Shown here piece after piece: positions 39,000 to 54,250 of a stretch of 64,000 nt of DNA (position 1 is its first letter; each line of letters opens with the position of its first letter). Made by a program: the position numbers and the translations under genes. The stretch comes from Riptortus pedestris (taxonomy: Eukaryota > Arthropoda > Insecta > Hemiptera > Alydidae). Under the pieces are notes generated by a model. That model saw nothing but the letters and a program-made list of their open reading frames with translations, did no database searches and was not told the origin of the DNA. The stretch is taken from assembly GCA_019009955.1 (NCBI GenBank), contig CM032231.1:93841001-93905000 (forward strand). Direction: 5' to 3'.

Positions 39000-41476
39000 T
39001 CGTAACATAATCCTGTGTTATATAAATGTTCTATATATTTAGTTAGAATAAAATATCTACTCGCTCGTGTATATTGTCTAATTATTTTGACAGGAATGTT
39101 TTATTTATGTTTAAATAAATCTTGAAGGTCACCTCTGCTTTTAGCTCCAGCTGTTATCATTTCAATGAGGGCCATAGTCAAAGTGTTGATTCTCTTCTGG
39201 GGACTGGGGTAAGTATGCCTGTGGCCTGTCTATTTCATTCCTGCGATAGGCCTTGGCAAATGGCAAACAAAAAAATAACTGCTAAGATAATACCCATAGG
39301 GGAAACCAATGACAATTCACATTAAAGTAGTATAAATACATTTAACTTCAATTCAAACTCTAGAGACAGAAGTTGAAGGATAACAGGTGAGGATCATAGA
39401 AAAAATGCCTCGATCATTGACAGTGATTTATTTCGGTAGATCACTTTCAGAGCACACAACCCATCTTAAGCGCCTTGCCAGTAAACACAAATATTAAAAA
39501 AAAACAACATAAGAACGATTTAAAAATATAATATTGAAAAGAAAAAAAAAATGTGAAAAACAATGGACCTGTGAGCTCCACACTCTTGAGAGGGTTGGTT
39601 TCGTGGAAGCAGTATCAATAACATTTTATTAAAAAATCCAATTTAATGCACATTAAATAATGTAGTAACGAGAATAAAATATGAATTAGGAGTAAATAAG
39701 TAGTAGTAATTTATTTTTCATTATATATTTCACCTCAATTACACAAATGAATATGTCTAGGAAACCTACTTTCTTTAGTGCTGATACAACTATGGTGCAG
39801 AGCAATGACAGTACCAAATAAATAATTTATCACATATAACATAAAGTATCACAAACTATTACAAATTTTAGAACATAAGAAGCATAATACTGATTCTATA
39901 CAATGACTACTATATAATAAATACATAAATAAAAGAAAACTAAATTACGTACTAGTTAAAATAAATTATTTTTAATAAATTTATATAATTTCTCCCCATA
40001 TGAACATTCTTGTCATGTATTATTTGAAAAATAGAAAGTTTTAACACATTACAGTCTTCTCAAATTTCAGTATTTTTAGTTCATTAATTTAAGGAACTTT
40101 GTTTTGGAATGAATAATAGTTTTGTATTACGATTGTTATAACATAACATTAAGGTGAAAATAATCTTTCTTGTTTTTTCTTGTCTTTTAATTAAAAGTTA
40201 AGCAAATTTACTTAAGTAGGAATATACTGACTGAATATTGATAAACTTACAAGCAAAATAAATTTATTGTCGGATGGAATTTAACACCTTTAGTGAAATG
40301 AAATATTGAAATATATGTTAAAAATTTGTCGGTATTAAGCTTTTCAAAACCATACAGGTGAACAGAACATTTATAAGTATCAAATAAAATTTAACTGAGC
40401 ATATATTTGATTATTATGTTAACGAGAGACACGATTTGCAATATTTGACAGAGTTGCATCACATTGTCAATTGACCTAAGAGGCAGTTCTTTGCAATAAA
40501 GATCCAATCTTCCCTATGTATGACACGTTGACATTTTTACAGAATACCTTAGAAGAGATCATCAGCAATATGGCACAACATGAACTTTAATACATTCTTT
40601 CTCTAGGCCATGGGCTGACTTTGGTTTTAGGTGCAAACTCCTGATTGAAGTAAATAACGAGGAACATGTAGAGTGGTAATAAAGGGAATTAAGGAGAATT
40701 GTACTTCTCTATATTTTAACCCTGTGCCTGTAAGCAATCTTAGATCAGTGTTGTTGGTTCATTTGTGAATCCTTGGAAAAAACTCTTCTATAAGAAAGGT
40801 AAAATTTTGAGTCATTGACCCTGTGTTACAATGTACCAAGAATTTTTGCTTACAGGTTAAGAATATGTTTTTATTGTTTCATAAATTGTAAAAATAAATG
40901 ATATTAGTTACAATGATTTAAGTAAGATAAAATTATTTTTAGAATAATAATCTGTGTATGGCACCGCACAAGATAGCTGTACATATCGATTCAATCTTAC
41001 TCCTAAATAGACTACTTGAGAATGAGGTTGTTGAGGATAAATGGCAAACAAATTTTTAGTTTTAGAACTCCCCCCCCCTCTCCAAATAAAGATAATGTTA
41101 CAGGCAGTTACATCAGGAGAATGAGAAGTGTCTAGCAGGGAAATGGAAAAATTAAGAGTATGGTGAGAAGACAAAGTAAAAATGAATGAGCTTGTTGATT
41201 GAATGAAACCTGAAACAACAAGCCAGAGAGAATGTTTATGAATGATTTTAATACTTTATTTCAAAGTAAGGATCATTTTAAGGAGATATCAAGTTACTCC
41301 ACACACAACTAAAAGAAATTATTTCGGGACAATCCACCAAGGCGAATTCCAGCCAAAATTTTGTGAGTGAGTACACTAATGGTAACTATTCTTTATATTT
41401 GTGGCTTGTAATACATTAAAAAATATGATTCTGAGCTAATTACTCATTGAAATCATCACAAATGCTCATTATAGTA

Positions 41477-41480
<4 letters not shown>
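39000..41480. other. Intergenic AT-rich DNA, nothing recognised
   Basis: No ORF with homology that I can name between the copia fragment and the TA tract. Confidence 0.4.

Positions 41481-41541
<61 letters not shown>
41481..41541. repeat. (TA)n microsatellite
   Basis: 61 bp of TA, adjacent to the GGTAAAT/ATTTACC repeat. Confidence 0.95.
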
Positions 41542-41544
<3 letters not shown>

Positions 41545-41559
41545 ACTGTAAAACCCCGA

Positions 41560-41800
41560 AGTGTGGTAAATGTCAGGACTTACCGGTAAATCCTAGGATT
41601 TACCAAGGGCACTGGTTAAAGTCCGAAATCTAGATGAAATTTGAGCGTTTACCGCTTGGCAGTTGGTCAATCCCCGGATTTACCGTCTAGCTTGGTAAAT
41701 GCCCGAAAAACATTAAATAAATGTGAGATTTCGTACTTTTACCAATGCTGTTTGGTAAATGTGCGGATTTGCCAAGGCTCATTGGTAAATGTCCAGTGGA
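41560..41800. repeat. Degenerate GGTAAATG / GATTTACC inverted-motif array
   Basis: The motif TTGGTAAATGTCC and its reverse GGATTTACC alternate at least eight times, including the hairpin TTGCCAAGGCTCATTGGTAA. Spacing is irregular. Confidence 0.65.
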
Positions 41801-41879
41801 GTGAGGACAGGTATACTCCACCCTACCTCAGGTCAGCACCCCAGCCTGGGAAGCACACAAACCCCTTCTCTCAACTTTA

Positions 41880-42045
41880 TTGCCTCAAATTATATATTAA
41901 CTACATGGATGGAAACCAATGATACTTCAAAGTGGTCTGAGGGGATTAGGTTTATTCAGGCCATGAAAAACAGAGCCTACCACGAACTAGGAGTTATCAG
42001 GTATACACCAGTCCTGAGCATGAAATTTCTTTCCAAGGCTAGTCG
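41880..42045 (+). pseudogene. Retroviral-type integrase fragment (KRBA2-like)
   Basis: TTWMETNDTSKWSEGIRFIQ, AMKNRAYHELGVIRYTPVLS resembles the W.....W..GL.F.Q..KNRA.H.GI.RSPYEAMFG end of the integrase core in KRAB-A-domain-2-like and Ginger-type elements. Too short to class firmly. Sits at the right edge of the GGTAAAT array. Confidence 0.55.
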
Positions 42046-42584
42046 TTCTTAAATTTTTCGAAGTACGTTCATAAATAAAGAAATTGATTGAGTGTGCAAC
42101 TAAGTATATATTCGTTTAGCAGATTTCGATGGAGCTTATTTTGAGATGAATAATAGATGCGTTGTTAAGAATACAAAACAAAAACGGATAACGTACATTA
42201 ATAAAATCATAGTAATTACTATGACGTACTTTTACACAATAATTAGTTAATACAATTTACGAAAGTTTTTTAAGTTTGAAAATTACAATGACAGTCAAAA
42301 ATAATAAGCAAAAGTGGTTTTATTACGCAAAATACGAGGATTAAAACACAACAAAATGAATACCTTATATACAATCTCTTTTGAATTTCAAAATTTTCTT
42401 GAGTTATCGAAGTAGGAATTCAATTATCATGGTGTAGATGTACATACCAAATTGAAAATATAAAGTATTATAGATATAAAAGTAATAAAATATAATTTAA
42501 TCTGAAGACGATCTGATGTGTTACCTTTATAATATAGATATAAAAGTAATAAAATATGATTAAATCTGAAGACTATGTGTCACC

Positions 42585-42590
42585 TTTATT
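42585..42590 (-). terminator. Possible poly(A) signal of Pfk copy B
   Basis: AATAAA on the minus strand about 125 nt past the stop. Other AT-rich near-matches exist around it. Confidence 0.35.
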
Positions 42591-42714
42591 AATATAAAAA
42601 AATATATTATTTGTAAAAATGTCAAAGAAAAAGGAAATGAGTCCAATGGACAGCACAAGTGTGTTACATTTAACGTTTCCTAAGTTTAAAATTTCTAGTA
42701 ATTTCTACACTAGA

Positions 42715-42847
42715 TCATAATGACCCTTTAACTTCTTCAGATTGCAGATACGATATTTCTTCTTCTTCGTAAACACTTTCATGTTTGGCTAAGATTCTTA
42801 AGAGAGGTCGGAGTTTTAACCACCACTGTTCTTTTGGAATACGTTTC
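42715..42847 (-). CDS. Pfk: Pfk copy B, last coding exon
   Basis: [30 protein letters not shown] and a short tail ending EEVKGSL then TGA. The tail is acidic like that of fly PFK and ten residues shorter than in copy A. Confidence 0.95.
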
Positions 42848-45800
42848 CTGAAACAAACAATAAATTTGATGATGATTATATAAGTTAATTTAATAAGAAC
42901 TCAATGCACTTTTTCTTCATTAACATATTTTATTTATTAAGTGTACTTATTAACAATTTTTAAAAAAGGTGCTGGCAACTCTTAATGGCCGATTTGCTTT
43001 CTCCACAACTCACATAGTCCTTCATTGAACCTTTAGAAATTTATGTTTTCTGTAATCGTTGAATAATGATAACATTACTAAACTGAAATGAGTGAAGAAA
43101 GTGAAACATTTTGCAATAGAGTGAAGAAAGTAATCACTTTCTTCACAAGTGAAGAAAGTGAATTGCCTTCTTAACTAGTAATAAGTATAAATTAAAAAAT
43201 AATTTGAAGTTGGAAATTAAATGCTTTTAAATGTTTCTTAACATTGTATTTTAACAAAATAAATTGAAATGTGAATGAATTATTGGTGGAAATAATCAAT
43301 ATATTTTAAAATTTAAAATAATAATAATTACCTTCCTTGTTTATAACTGCACTACTTCACAATCATCACTAGTTGTTTTATAACTATGCTTATAACCTTT
43401 AGCAACCATGCTTATAACCTACCAACAACATACCATAATCTTCACAACATCCTAATTTTGTTCATATTCTGGTTAGATCTGATCATCTATTACATGATTA
43501 CAGAAAAAAAATTAATATTACACTCGTGACAAAAGTAGAATTTACAACTCTCGTGAAATTACCACACTCGCTTCGCTCGTGTGTGTAAACGTTTCACTCG
43601 AGTTGTAAAATGATCTACTTTCGTCACTTGTATAATAAATAACTATTATTCCTTTTGACAATTCATTATCCGTTCATGATTCATCAAAGAAACAATTGAA
43701 AAATCAGTAACTCAACAAACTAACTTTGGAAAGCGTGAAATCAGACTGATTTTCTTTCTTTTTTTTTAATTGAGAGACTGTAAAAGAGACGACTGATTCT
43801 CTGCAAAGCAAAAAGACACAGGTCACTAATGATGTGATTACATTTTAAATCAATTGTTAATCTTTCTTGTAAGTTACTATAATAAATAAACAAATATGAG
43901 TGTCTGTATTTCTATACATTAGTGTATATTGGCAAAAAATTATAATTATTTAATTTAACTGGATTTTTCCTTCTTGATACTTATTATGAATAACAATCAA
44001 TTATTTATATATGCCATAGTAATATGTATATATATTTATGTATACAATTATAAATATATTATTACATATGCACGCACATATATATGTGCATGCACACACA
44101 CACACATATATAGTATAATAAAATAAAATAAGTAAAATAAAAATACTCACTCAAAGTTAGTATTTGTTTTTGCAATTTCAAGAACAGGTGTAAATTGATA
44201 TTGTCGTTTGACAAGTCCGAGAACAGCTACTGTGTTAGGATCCTTCGTATGTATTTTACCATCCACACGGGAGCTAGCTTTGAACTGAGTAAGGAACCAT
44301 TCCACTGCCCTAAGGCCAATTGTTATACCCATATTTCGGTCAAAAGGTGATGCACTTCCACCTTGCTGCATGTGTCCTAAATAAACAGTAAGTATGTTAA
44401 ATGATTTTACATTAATAGGCAGATAATTTATATTTCTAACACCAACAAGCCAATTTCTGTCTATCAGGAAGTTTACATGTTCCATACAATTAAAAGAGTG
44501 ATATGACGACATGAAATTAGTGTCAGGCATATACTGGTATAGAAATAGTTTTTAGGCATTAGAAATAGACATATGCTTTGCCCACAATATAGATTGGTTT
44601 AAGATATAAATATTACAGTAAAAATTAATGAGAGTTAGAAATTAAATTAGAAAACATCCAATATATAAATTAGTGAAAACAAAATTACAACAGGTAAGTC
44701 ATTATTATTCATAAGTTTAATTAGGATCCATTATTCATAACAGGAAACCTTTTACGTTCACCATGAAAATCTGAGAACAAGCTCTGGCATCCTTGAAATT
44801 TAACAAACGAAAATATGTTACCTATTATGTTACTGCGTGTTGTAAAAATATCTTTTCCTTCCTCAGAAAATAATCTTGTCATAAAATCACAATTATAGTT
44901 GTCATTACATTTTTCATTTCTCAATATTAGTCCTCTCTGTACTCCATCCGCCATTTTGGAAGCCATGTGATACACATCTTTCTGTAAATCTTTTATTGAA
45001 AGTGGTTCTTCATGAATATAAGCAGCATCAGCCCCTCCTGCTAAGCCTAAAGAAGACAGTTTTAATGTTAGCATTCAATCTATTATATATAAAATATTAA
45101 TTCAGAAATAGTTACCAGCCAAGGTTGCAAGATATCCACAAAAACCTCCCATTGTTTCAACAATGAAAACTCGTCTTTTAGTTCCCTGTGCTGATTGACG
45201 AATTCTGTCACAGATCTACAGAAAATAGTTCTCTGTTAATAATGAAGTATTCATTTTAAGTTAGTAATCAAGAAGTATTCAATTCACGATTGTTTAAAAC
45301 TAATATTTTTCTATTCTCAAACTTAATTTCATTTTACAATAGAATCTCTAATATCCAAAGCTTCCCGGAACCCATACACAATAATCAAATCTTAGTAGAC
45401 TTTAAGAAAAGATCACCTGCAAACAACATAATTTTTCTGGGATGTCTTCCTTTTCTATTGGGTATCTAATTATTATTTATCAGAATTAAGAAAAGCAATT
45501 TCTATGAATTTAAAATATCATAGAACAGAATTACATTCAAATAAAGTAATTTCCAACTAAGAAACATATGATTCAACCAACTTGGTCATCCCCAATCAAT
45601 TCCAATAATCATCGTAAAGTATGTTACTATTGGCTCTGAATTGCTCTATTACTTCACAAATTAAAAAGTGCTAATTTAGTTACTGGAGATTGAGCAGATA
45701 TAATAAATATGACCAACACAATATATTAGTTCTAATTATATATATAAAAAAAATGATACCTCTACAATCTCATTCAGCGCTGTATCACACCCAAGTGAGA

Positions 45801-48800
45801 AGTCAGTCCCAGGAACATTGTTACTAATAGTTGCTGGGGCAATGGCAATTGGTATGCAGAATTCAGGGTAGTTTTCTCTTTCATTCACCAGAGCTATAGC
45901 AGCTTGAAATGCCTAAAAGAAAATTAAATACAAATTAGTTATCAAGTGTATATTCATGAAAATTTATTGTTATATTCAGAGATCTTTTAGTGGTATAACA
46001 TAGTGTTGTGTGTAAAGAATTAATCAAAACTGGACACACTAACAAAAGACTATATGTTAATGTTCCAAGAGTTATGATAGTCTATTAGGAAATTCAGAAT
46101 AACATTAATCGCATCATCACAGAATGGAAGAATTTTGAACAAGGTAGCTAACTAAAATGCCTGTGATCTTATAAAAAATTATAAAAAAAAAAACAAAAGT
46201 CTCACGACCAACAAACACACAAATAAAAATAGATCCTCTATTAAATATCATAAATTAAATAAAAGTTTAGGTATTTTCACAGAAACAAGAAAAAGTTATG
46301 GCATTCATTGACTTTCAAATGTGAACAATTTATTTAATTTCAAAAGAAAGTTACATCAATAAAGGGTTTAACTTAATTACTACTAAAGTAAAAACAAAAT
46401 TACTCCTTCAGTCATTTAGTTTTGAACTTGGTAATATTTCAATCAATTCATCACTTACAAAGAACAGTTACTTAAAGTTTTGATTAATTTTACTTGGAAT
46501 CTGTTAAAAAATGCTTACAATAAAAATATGTTGTTATTAAATTTTAATGTTCTATCATCTGTCTTATTGTGTGTTGAAACTTATTAGAACTAATATATTT
46601 GATTAATATTTGTTTTCTGCTTATTAATTATTTATTCCATTCTTTGCCCTGGGTAGACGCACCCCAACCCTCCCTCTGTTAGGACTGAAGTAGCTCTGAA
46701 GATGGAGGCTTGACCTTCCTACAGTTCTTAACACTCAAATTAAGCTCAGGAGGCAGGTATTTTAATTATCACCATCTGCTGGATTGTATACTTCACACCC
46801 AACACAATGCAGTCAGGTTAATTAACGTCTCTTTAATATGTTTAACACTAATTAAGGAAGTGTTTATTTCTGCTCAACATTTTTCACATTCCTTATGATA
46901 CCCCTTCAGGAGATATGTATTATAAAATGATTCGATCAAACAACCATTTTATAATATAAGTAAAACTCCTAAGGAGACATCATAAGAGATGTGAAACATG
47001 TAGACTGAGAAATAAATAATTAGAAGATATTTAATTTGTTTTTCATTTATTGATCTTCCACCATTTTATACAATAAAGATTGGATTAAGGTCACATTTCA
47101 ACGATATAAAGTGAATGGATTAGCTACTGGTCTGTGTGCATAGATAGGATTATTAAAAATCTTAACAGAATCAATTATACAAAGAGGATGAGGAAATTAG
47201 TATATGATTTGAGGACTTCTAAGAAATCTCATGTTTTGTGAGGCCCCTAAAATTAGATCTTATAACCTCCTGAACACCAAAATGGTCTTGGAATTTCTTC
47301 TGGAATATTTAAAGTTCTTTTTTTTCCACTGCTATGGTCAACTTGGTTATTTTCTTGTAACTTAACAATTTTTTTATCTTTCACCTTTATTCTTACTCTT
47401 TTAAGCAATGATTTAGGCATACCAAGTACATCCTTCAATAATGCATATGATGGGTACTGTAAATACCCAAGTGTGGAATTTGGAAAGAAATAATTTAGCT
47501 TTATTAGCAGACAGAAGACTGAAGAATTACTCATTACTTGTGAAATTTTCTATTACTGGTTAGTTCTTAACAATACACTTAAGTTTGTTATTCTTTAATA
47601 AACAAAAATAATATTAATTTATGTAATATGCTTTAAAAAGTAAGATTTTCTATTTTTTTCCTTTTCGGACCTCCTAAGACATACTTACCCTGGGTTGAAT
47701 GTTCCTCATTCTTAGTGAATACTATTGATTAATTGTTGGTTTACAAAAAGTGTATATAATAATTTCATAGTTTCTGATACATATGCCAGTGCCAGTGTTC
47801 TAAACAGAGTTCAGTAAAAATTGATTGTGGAGGCGAAGTTAAAATGGAGGATCAGATGTCCTTATATTTAGAAAGATTCTGCCTTATGTTACCTAACTTT
47901 GTTTTGTAATAATTCCATATTAAATTAATACAAAAATAGAAGCCATGAAAAATATGGTATATTGTCTCATTTTAATTAAATAGATGTATTGTCATACATG
48001 ACTAAGAAAGTTTTATTAAAATCCATCAATACATGGGTAAAAGAAAACTAACTGGATTCCATCTAATCAAAGAACCGCAGGTAGTCACTCCACCTACCAC
48101 CTTTTGATGAGATCAAAAGTGGTTTTTGCTGATATTCTTTATAATTTTTAAGAATAAAATGAAAATATTTAAGAACAATATAACAATGAGAAATGATTAA
48201 GCATAGCAAGATTTTTTTTTTTTTAGATTTTATTTTCGTTTAAATTAATTTTTTTTCTTTCTTTTTTAATTTTATGAAGCTTTTGTTCTGAACAACACAA
48301 TAACAGCTTGAAGCTCAATAAACAAATAACAAGGTTTAAATTTATGCTTTTGTCTTCTTAATATAAAGAAATAAAAGTGTGACACAGATGGACAAGGGTC
48401 TTTGTCAGAGACAAAGTAAAAAAAGTAAATACTGCAAGCAGAGAAAATATTACCTCAAAACCACCAATTATAAAAAGCCCATCTATTCCAAATGCCTTCA
48501 ACTGATCAGCTATTTCCTTGAATTTCCCTTGGGGAAGGGTTCTCTTTGTTCCAAGCAGTGCACCTCCTTCACCAACCCAACCAGATACATCAGACCAAGT
48601 CATTTCTTGAAACTATATAAGCAAAAAAGATAAATTGTTATCAAACGTTTCTATTCAATGCAATCAAAAGACCAATAACTGCAATTTACATACCTCCCCC
48701 TTAATGAGACCATCAATTCCATCATGAATACCGTATACTTTACAATTGTTATGAATACCAAGACGAACAAAAGTTCTTGCTGAAGAATTCATTCCACAAG

Positions 48801-51800
48801 CAGGTGCTCCAATATGCATAACTCCAAGAGTAAACTCAGCATTCTGAAATTAAACTAAAAACTATAGCATTTCAATAATAGCATAAAATATATCATGAAT
48901 CATAATTTCTAATGAATAAAATAAAGAAGAAGGGACATGGAGAAGAGGTGACAACATGGAAGTGATGGTGTCAAGAAGAAGACACTACCTTCTGAAATAC
49001 ATAAATATAGAAATTTGTCAAAACTAAATATTACTCTCTTTTTTTTTTGAGGTGGTACTCATGGCATGATTTTTAAAAAAATCCCTCAAATGTCCATCAA
49101 TCCTACCCAGGAGATGACAAAAATGTGGTACACTTAAATAAACCTTAATATTAACTGAGATATTTGCATTTTATAGTTTTCAGTCTACAGTAACTACCCC
49201 CCCCCCTCTCCCTCCTACTCATGCCATATTAACAATAAGCTGTTATAAAATGAACCATTTCAATCTAAGGTTAAATACCAAATATGGTTTTCATTGAACT
49301 TTTACTTTGTGAGACACATGCAAATAAACAAATAACGTTTATGTGATGATGACATCAATTAATATTTTTCATTCTTTCTTCGGAATTGTTTATTTGATCT
49401 CTACCATACAAGGATATTTAACCGTTTCAGTCAAGGCTAAAGATCATATTTGCTATTGACTGAATTCAGACTTTGAATGGTGTGGGTTTAGAGGTGGAAC
49501 TACAAAATTCGAAATATTTCCGTTATTATATATCGTAAAATGTTATAGAAACAATCTTGTTAAATTATTGATGTTCTACAATTGTTATTCTATGCATTTT
49601 TTCGTAACTCAAGTATGAAGCAAATATTGTACTTTCTTCGTTTCTGCCTTCAGTAACCCCCACCCCTTCTTCTGTTTTTTTTTCATATAAATAGAGAATA
49701 TGTGGTGAGATGAGATCAGTAGTGTGCTATACCAGCACCTTGGAAATCTGTTTATTTTACACAGCTCCTGCATGTCAAACCGTTTTTTTTGCGACTGATA
49801 TGGTCGCCATATCATTGTTAAATTCTTGTAATTTAAACATATAACCCCTTCATTTTATATTAAATTGACATCCACTTTATGCAATTAAGGCTAATTGACC
49901 ATCCTTTTCTAGTCAGAATACATTTAGTAAGAATCAAGTTAGCAAGTCCTTCAGTAAATGAATTCCTTTTACTCATGTGGAAATCAAACCCACAACTCAA
50001 AGTTATTCAAACATTTTAAGACCACTGCCTTAACACACATAGTCAACCTCAGTTACTTTTAAGAAAAAATATACTTTGTCTCTAATATACAGTCATGACA
50101 AATATCCTCCCTAAAAAAAAAACAACAAACAAAATCCCTTTAACAAAGCAAAACATAATACCAAGCACAATACCTTACATTGATAGCATATAAAACAGCC
50201 ACTTAAAATCCATGTGTAAATACCCATAACATTTTTTACAATTTTTTTTTGCTTGCAAATTGCTCAGATGTTCAGAAATAAAAGCTATATCTAGAAGCAA
50301 TGTTGGACTTGTCACAATTGCAACTAAATTAAGTTCAACAAATCCTGGTTTTTGGAACAACTTCAGATATCAATACATCCCTCATCTTGTAATTTTAATA
50401 TTGAAATGTTAATATTTTTGAAGATTACTTAAAGGGAGCTTTCATTTGATGTTTAATTGTAGTATGAGAGTCATTGAAAGAAACTTGTTTATTTATTATA
50501 GAAAATATTTTCTACAGAGAAAAAAACAATACAATAATTACACTTGGAAGAAAAACGTCAATTCATACAAGGATATTTTGCCCCCTCCCAAATAAAATAT
50601 AAACAAATACATGTGATTATTCAATTAATTTACATAAAAAAACTTTTCAGCTCCACAAATTCAACCTAAAATAGTTACTGCTAATCAAAAATTACAGATG
50701 TTTAGTGTTGGAGTAACAGGGAATTTAGTAATAAGCAGGTAACCAGGATTTATTGTGTTTCCCATGATATGAAAAATACAAATGAGCGCCTTATTTGCCA
50801 AGAGGTGTAGTCCAATAGAAAAATATTTACTAATACAGAGAAATATTAATGTAAGAGGCTTTTGATGCGATAATGTGTCAAATTTTGATAAATGGCTTTT
50901 AAAAAACACTTATGCATGTTATAATTAAATTAATAGCTAAAATGAGACCTGGATGACTTCTAAAGGCTTTAATAAAAGAGGCACACAAAATAAATTTTTA
51001 CTATTCACACTTCAAAATAAATGCTGAGTTCACATACAAAACTGGTGTGCTGTTCTGGGGCTACAATAATGAAGCTAGAATAAACTTCATGCCTAGATAA
51101 AGATAATGTGAAAAATTTAGTTTTTGTTCACGACTAAACACAAAATTTGACAAATAAGAGACCCATATGTTCTTTAAAAAGCATTGCCAGCCTAGCTAGC
51201 AAATATTGCAGTGCTTTATCCCATAAAACATGTGATACCTGACATGAATGAGTGTTTTTCAGAATCTTTTCAACAAAACAAGGCCATCGGCAGTGGTGAT
51301 GCACCTATTATATGGTTAAAATGCATTGGTTAATTTTATAAGATATTCTACACCCCAAAATACAATTTGAATAATATATGTTGCATAAGTATATAAGTTA
51401 TTTTGTTAACATTCTAAATTATATTTATTTTCCTTATTTTATACAATAAACTCTCACTTTTTTAGCATAAAGTAAAATCCTTCTATGAAATAAAGAAAAA
51501 AGATCTGAATTTAGATATCAATTGATAAAAAATCTAATTTAATTGCATATATTGAATTTGTAATATCACCAATTTCAAATTCGATTCTGCCAAAGAGTTT
51601 CTATATAGGAAACTGATTATGGGGAGGGTCTATGTATGAAGTATATAGATTCCAAGAGGAATAATAATAAAATTGTATTAATATTAAAACCGATAGGCTG
51701 ATGGAGTACAATCTGTAAGCTTATATTTTATAAACAAAAAAAATAAAATTAATTAGGCAAAGGTGTCTATAAATAATAAGAATAATCTAATCAATTATTT

Positions 51801-54197
51801 ATTTCCTTGACTATTGGCTTTATATTCTTCCTCGGTAGATGGTCCTAAGAAACTGAAGAGCAGATAGGATTAGAAAATATGACTAAATGCTCTTAACAGT
51901 GAGTTCGAATTGAGAGGTGAGGTTGCTGAGTTAAAAGAACAAATGTTGTTGAGAAAACAACCATGACCAATAGTTATAAATGTTCTATACTGGTAGAAAT
52001 TATACATTCTTCATTTATTTGATCTATTATCTAAGCCAACTACAATTAAACCTCAACTGGTTATTCGAACCCCTCTTTGGGTTTGTAATAGAACCCGAAC
52101 TTCCTTGTCTATCTACCTCACCATTGATCTGGGTAATAGCTTTTAAATGCTCTGCAATGCTGTGTACTTCCTGGCATTTTATCAGTTGGTCAAATTGAAC
52201 AAAATTTAGATATAAAACCTATAAGAACCAATGGCTGAGTCCAAAGGGAGTGGGGGCATGCTATAGCTCATTATTGAAATAATGGACTTAAATAGGCAAT
52301 GATTAGTTTGAATTTCCGAGGGACGCAGTCATACATGTTCTTAGTTATGGACTTGACATGTTTCTCGCCTTGAATTGGACTTCTATCCCTAGTGCCCACT
52401 AACAATCATGAAGGGTGATTGTAGATATACTTGAATAAAGAAATGACGAACTTTGATTGATATTGCCATAAACATGAGAATCGCATTATAATTATACGTG
52501 GCTCTTTGTGAGTTGTGCAACAGAATTGATTAGGGCACACCTGTTCTTTATTAATAATTAAACAATTTACCTCAGAGACCATATATACTTATATCGATGA
52601 TTCAAAATGATTTCCCATTTGGTGCACTTAGTCTGAGTTACTTTACTCAACCTTATTATAGCTCTTGCCGTCTTTAGCATTGCAGGGACTTGTTCTTCAA
52701 GAAACCTAAATTAGAATATTCTTAGTTCCTCCTCAAGGAATCCCCCATCTAACGTTTACATTTCACTTGGCAAGTAGATCCCAATTAATTATCAAAGTAA
52801 ATACTGTTCGATTTTCATAACAGGTAAAAATGATAGGAAATAAGGTTATAACATGAAATTAAAATTTAGAGAAAAAAAAAAATATTGATGGAGAAATAAG
52901 CGTGTTTGGTTTTTTCATAAGAGGCATGAAATTAAGCCACTCTGAAAGTAGTTATAGACTCGTGAGCCATGAGACTAGTGATTTATTATAACTGAACATT
53001 GAGGTTCTCTATTTAAATGAATCTAATTGGAATGCATAATTTCAATAGTCCTTTGTCATATAAATTCCTGTCCCTGTGGAATTGAACTTATTCCTACTAA
53101 CTAAAAGAACAAACTGGAGTGTAGAAGTGTAAAAGATTAATTTTGATTAATTGTTGGAGGTGTTTTATTATTAAAAAGGTCCTTCTGGTAGGATGGTTAC
53201 TAAACTGGTCTCACAAAGACAAAATGTTTTAAAATGGAACTGCTATCTTCTAAATTAGATATCATTTTTTAGACAACACAAACAATTGGGAAATTTAAAA
53301 AAAAAAAACACAAAACTTAAGACAGGGGATATTTGAGGAGGGTATGAAACAACCAACAATATGTCAAAGAAGCAGTGCAATTACAGCAAATTATTCAAGC
53401 AGATCGACATAAGTTATTTAATATTGTATTGATAGTTTATTTGTTATTTATAAATTGGAATAATTTTTAAATATTATGTCAATTAAAATTCGGTAATAAA
53501 AATAATTCTCACTTACTTTGGCAACAGAAACATGCTCTGCAGTATTCAGCATATTATAAGTTCCAAGGTGCCTTTGGAAAGCTCTGAAAATAATACAAGA
53601 TTTATTGATTAAGATAGTGTGCTATATGTATATTTTGATTTTTCTATTTAAATGCACTTAGGTAATTGATCATGTCACAATACAATTATAAGCTATAATA
53701 TGAAAAGAAAAATGATAGAATCGTTTAAAGGTCGCTATTATTTCTCCACAATACTCATTTGCAATTAAAACTTCAACGAGACAGCTTCTCCCTGCTCTTG
53801 AACCTTATAGTTCAGAAGAAAAATACAAAATTGCCTAGATTATTAGCCAAAAGAAATATACACTTTTATTTGATTGAGGTCTTCATTAACCAATGCCCAA
53901 CAACCTTCAAAATTTGACAAGTGGATAACAAAAATCCTGTCTAAGATAATCTTTTTTGAATAGTATTGGGACCAGGTCAATTTCAATTTGTCAATTGCAC
54001 TACCAGTTTCACATCTTATGAGGAAAATGTTTACAGATCTATTATTATTATTAATCATTAACGTCCATTTTGTTTTTTAAGCAGATTTCCCTTAAGGGAA
54101 ATCAGCTATTGAGGTCGTACTCATGACGCGATTTTCGAAAATTTTCTTCAAATGTCCATCAATCCTACCCAGGAGATGACGAAAATGAGGTCCGTTC

Positions 54198-54250
<53 letters not shown>

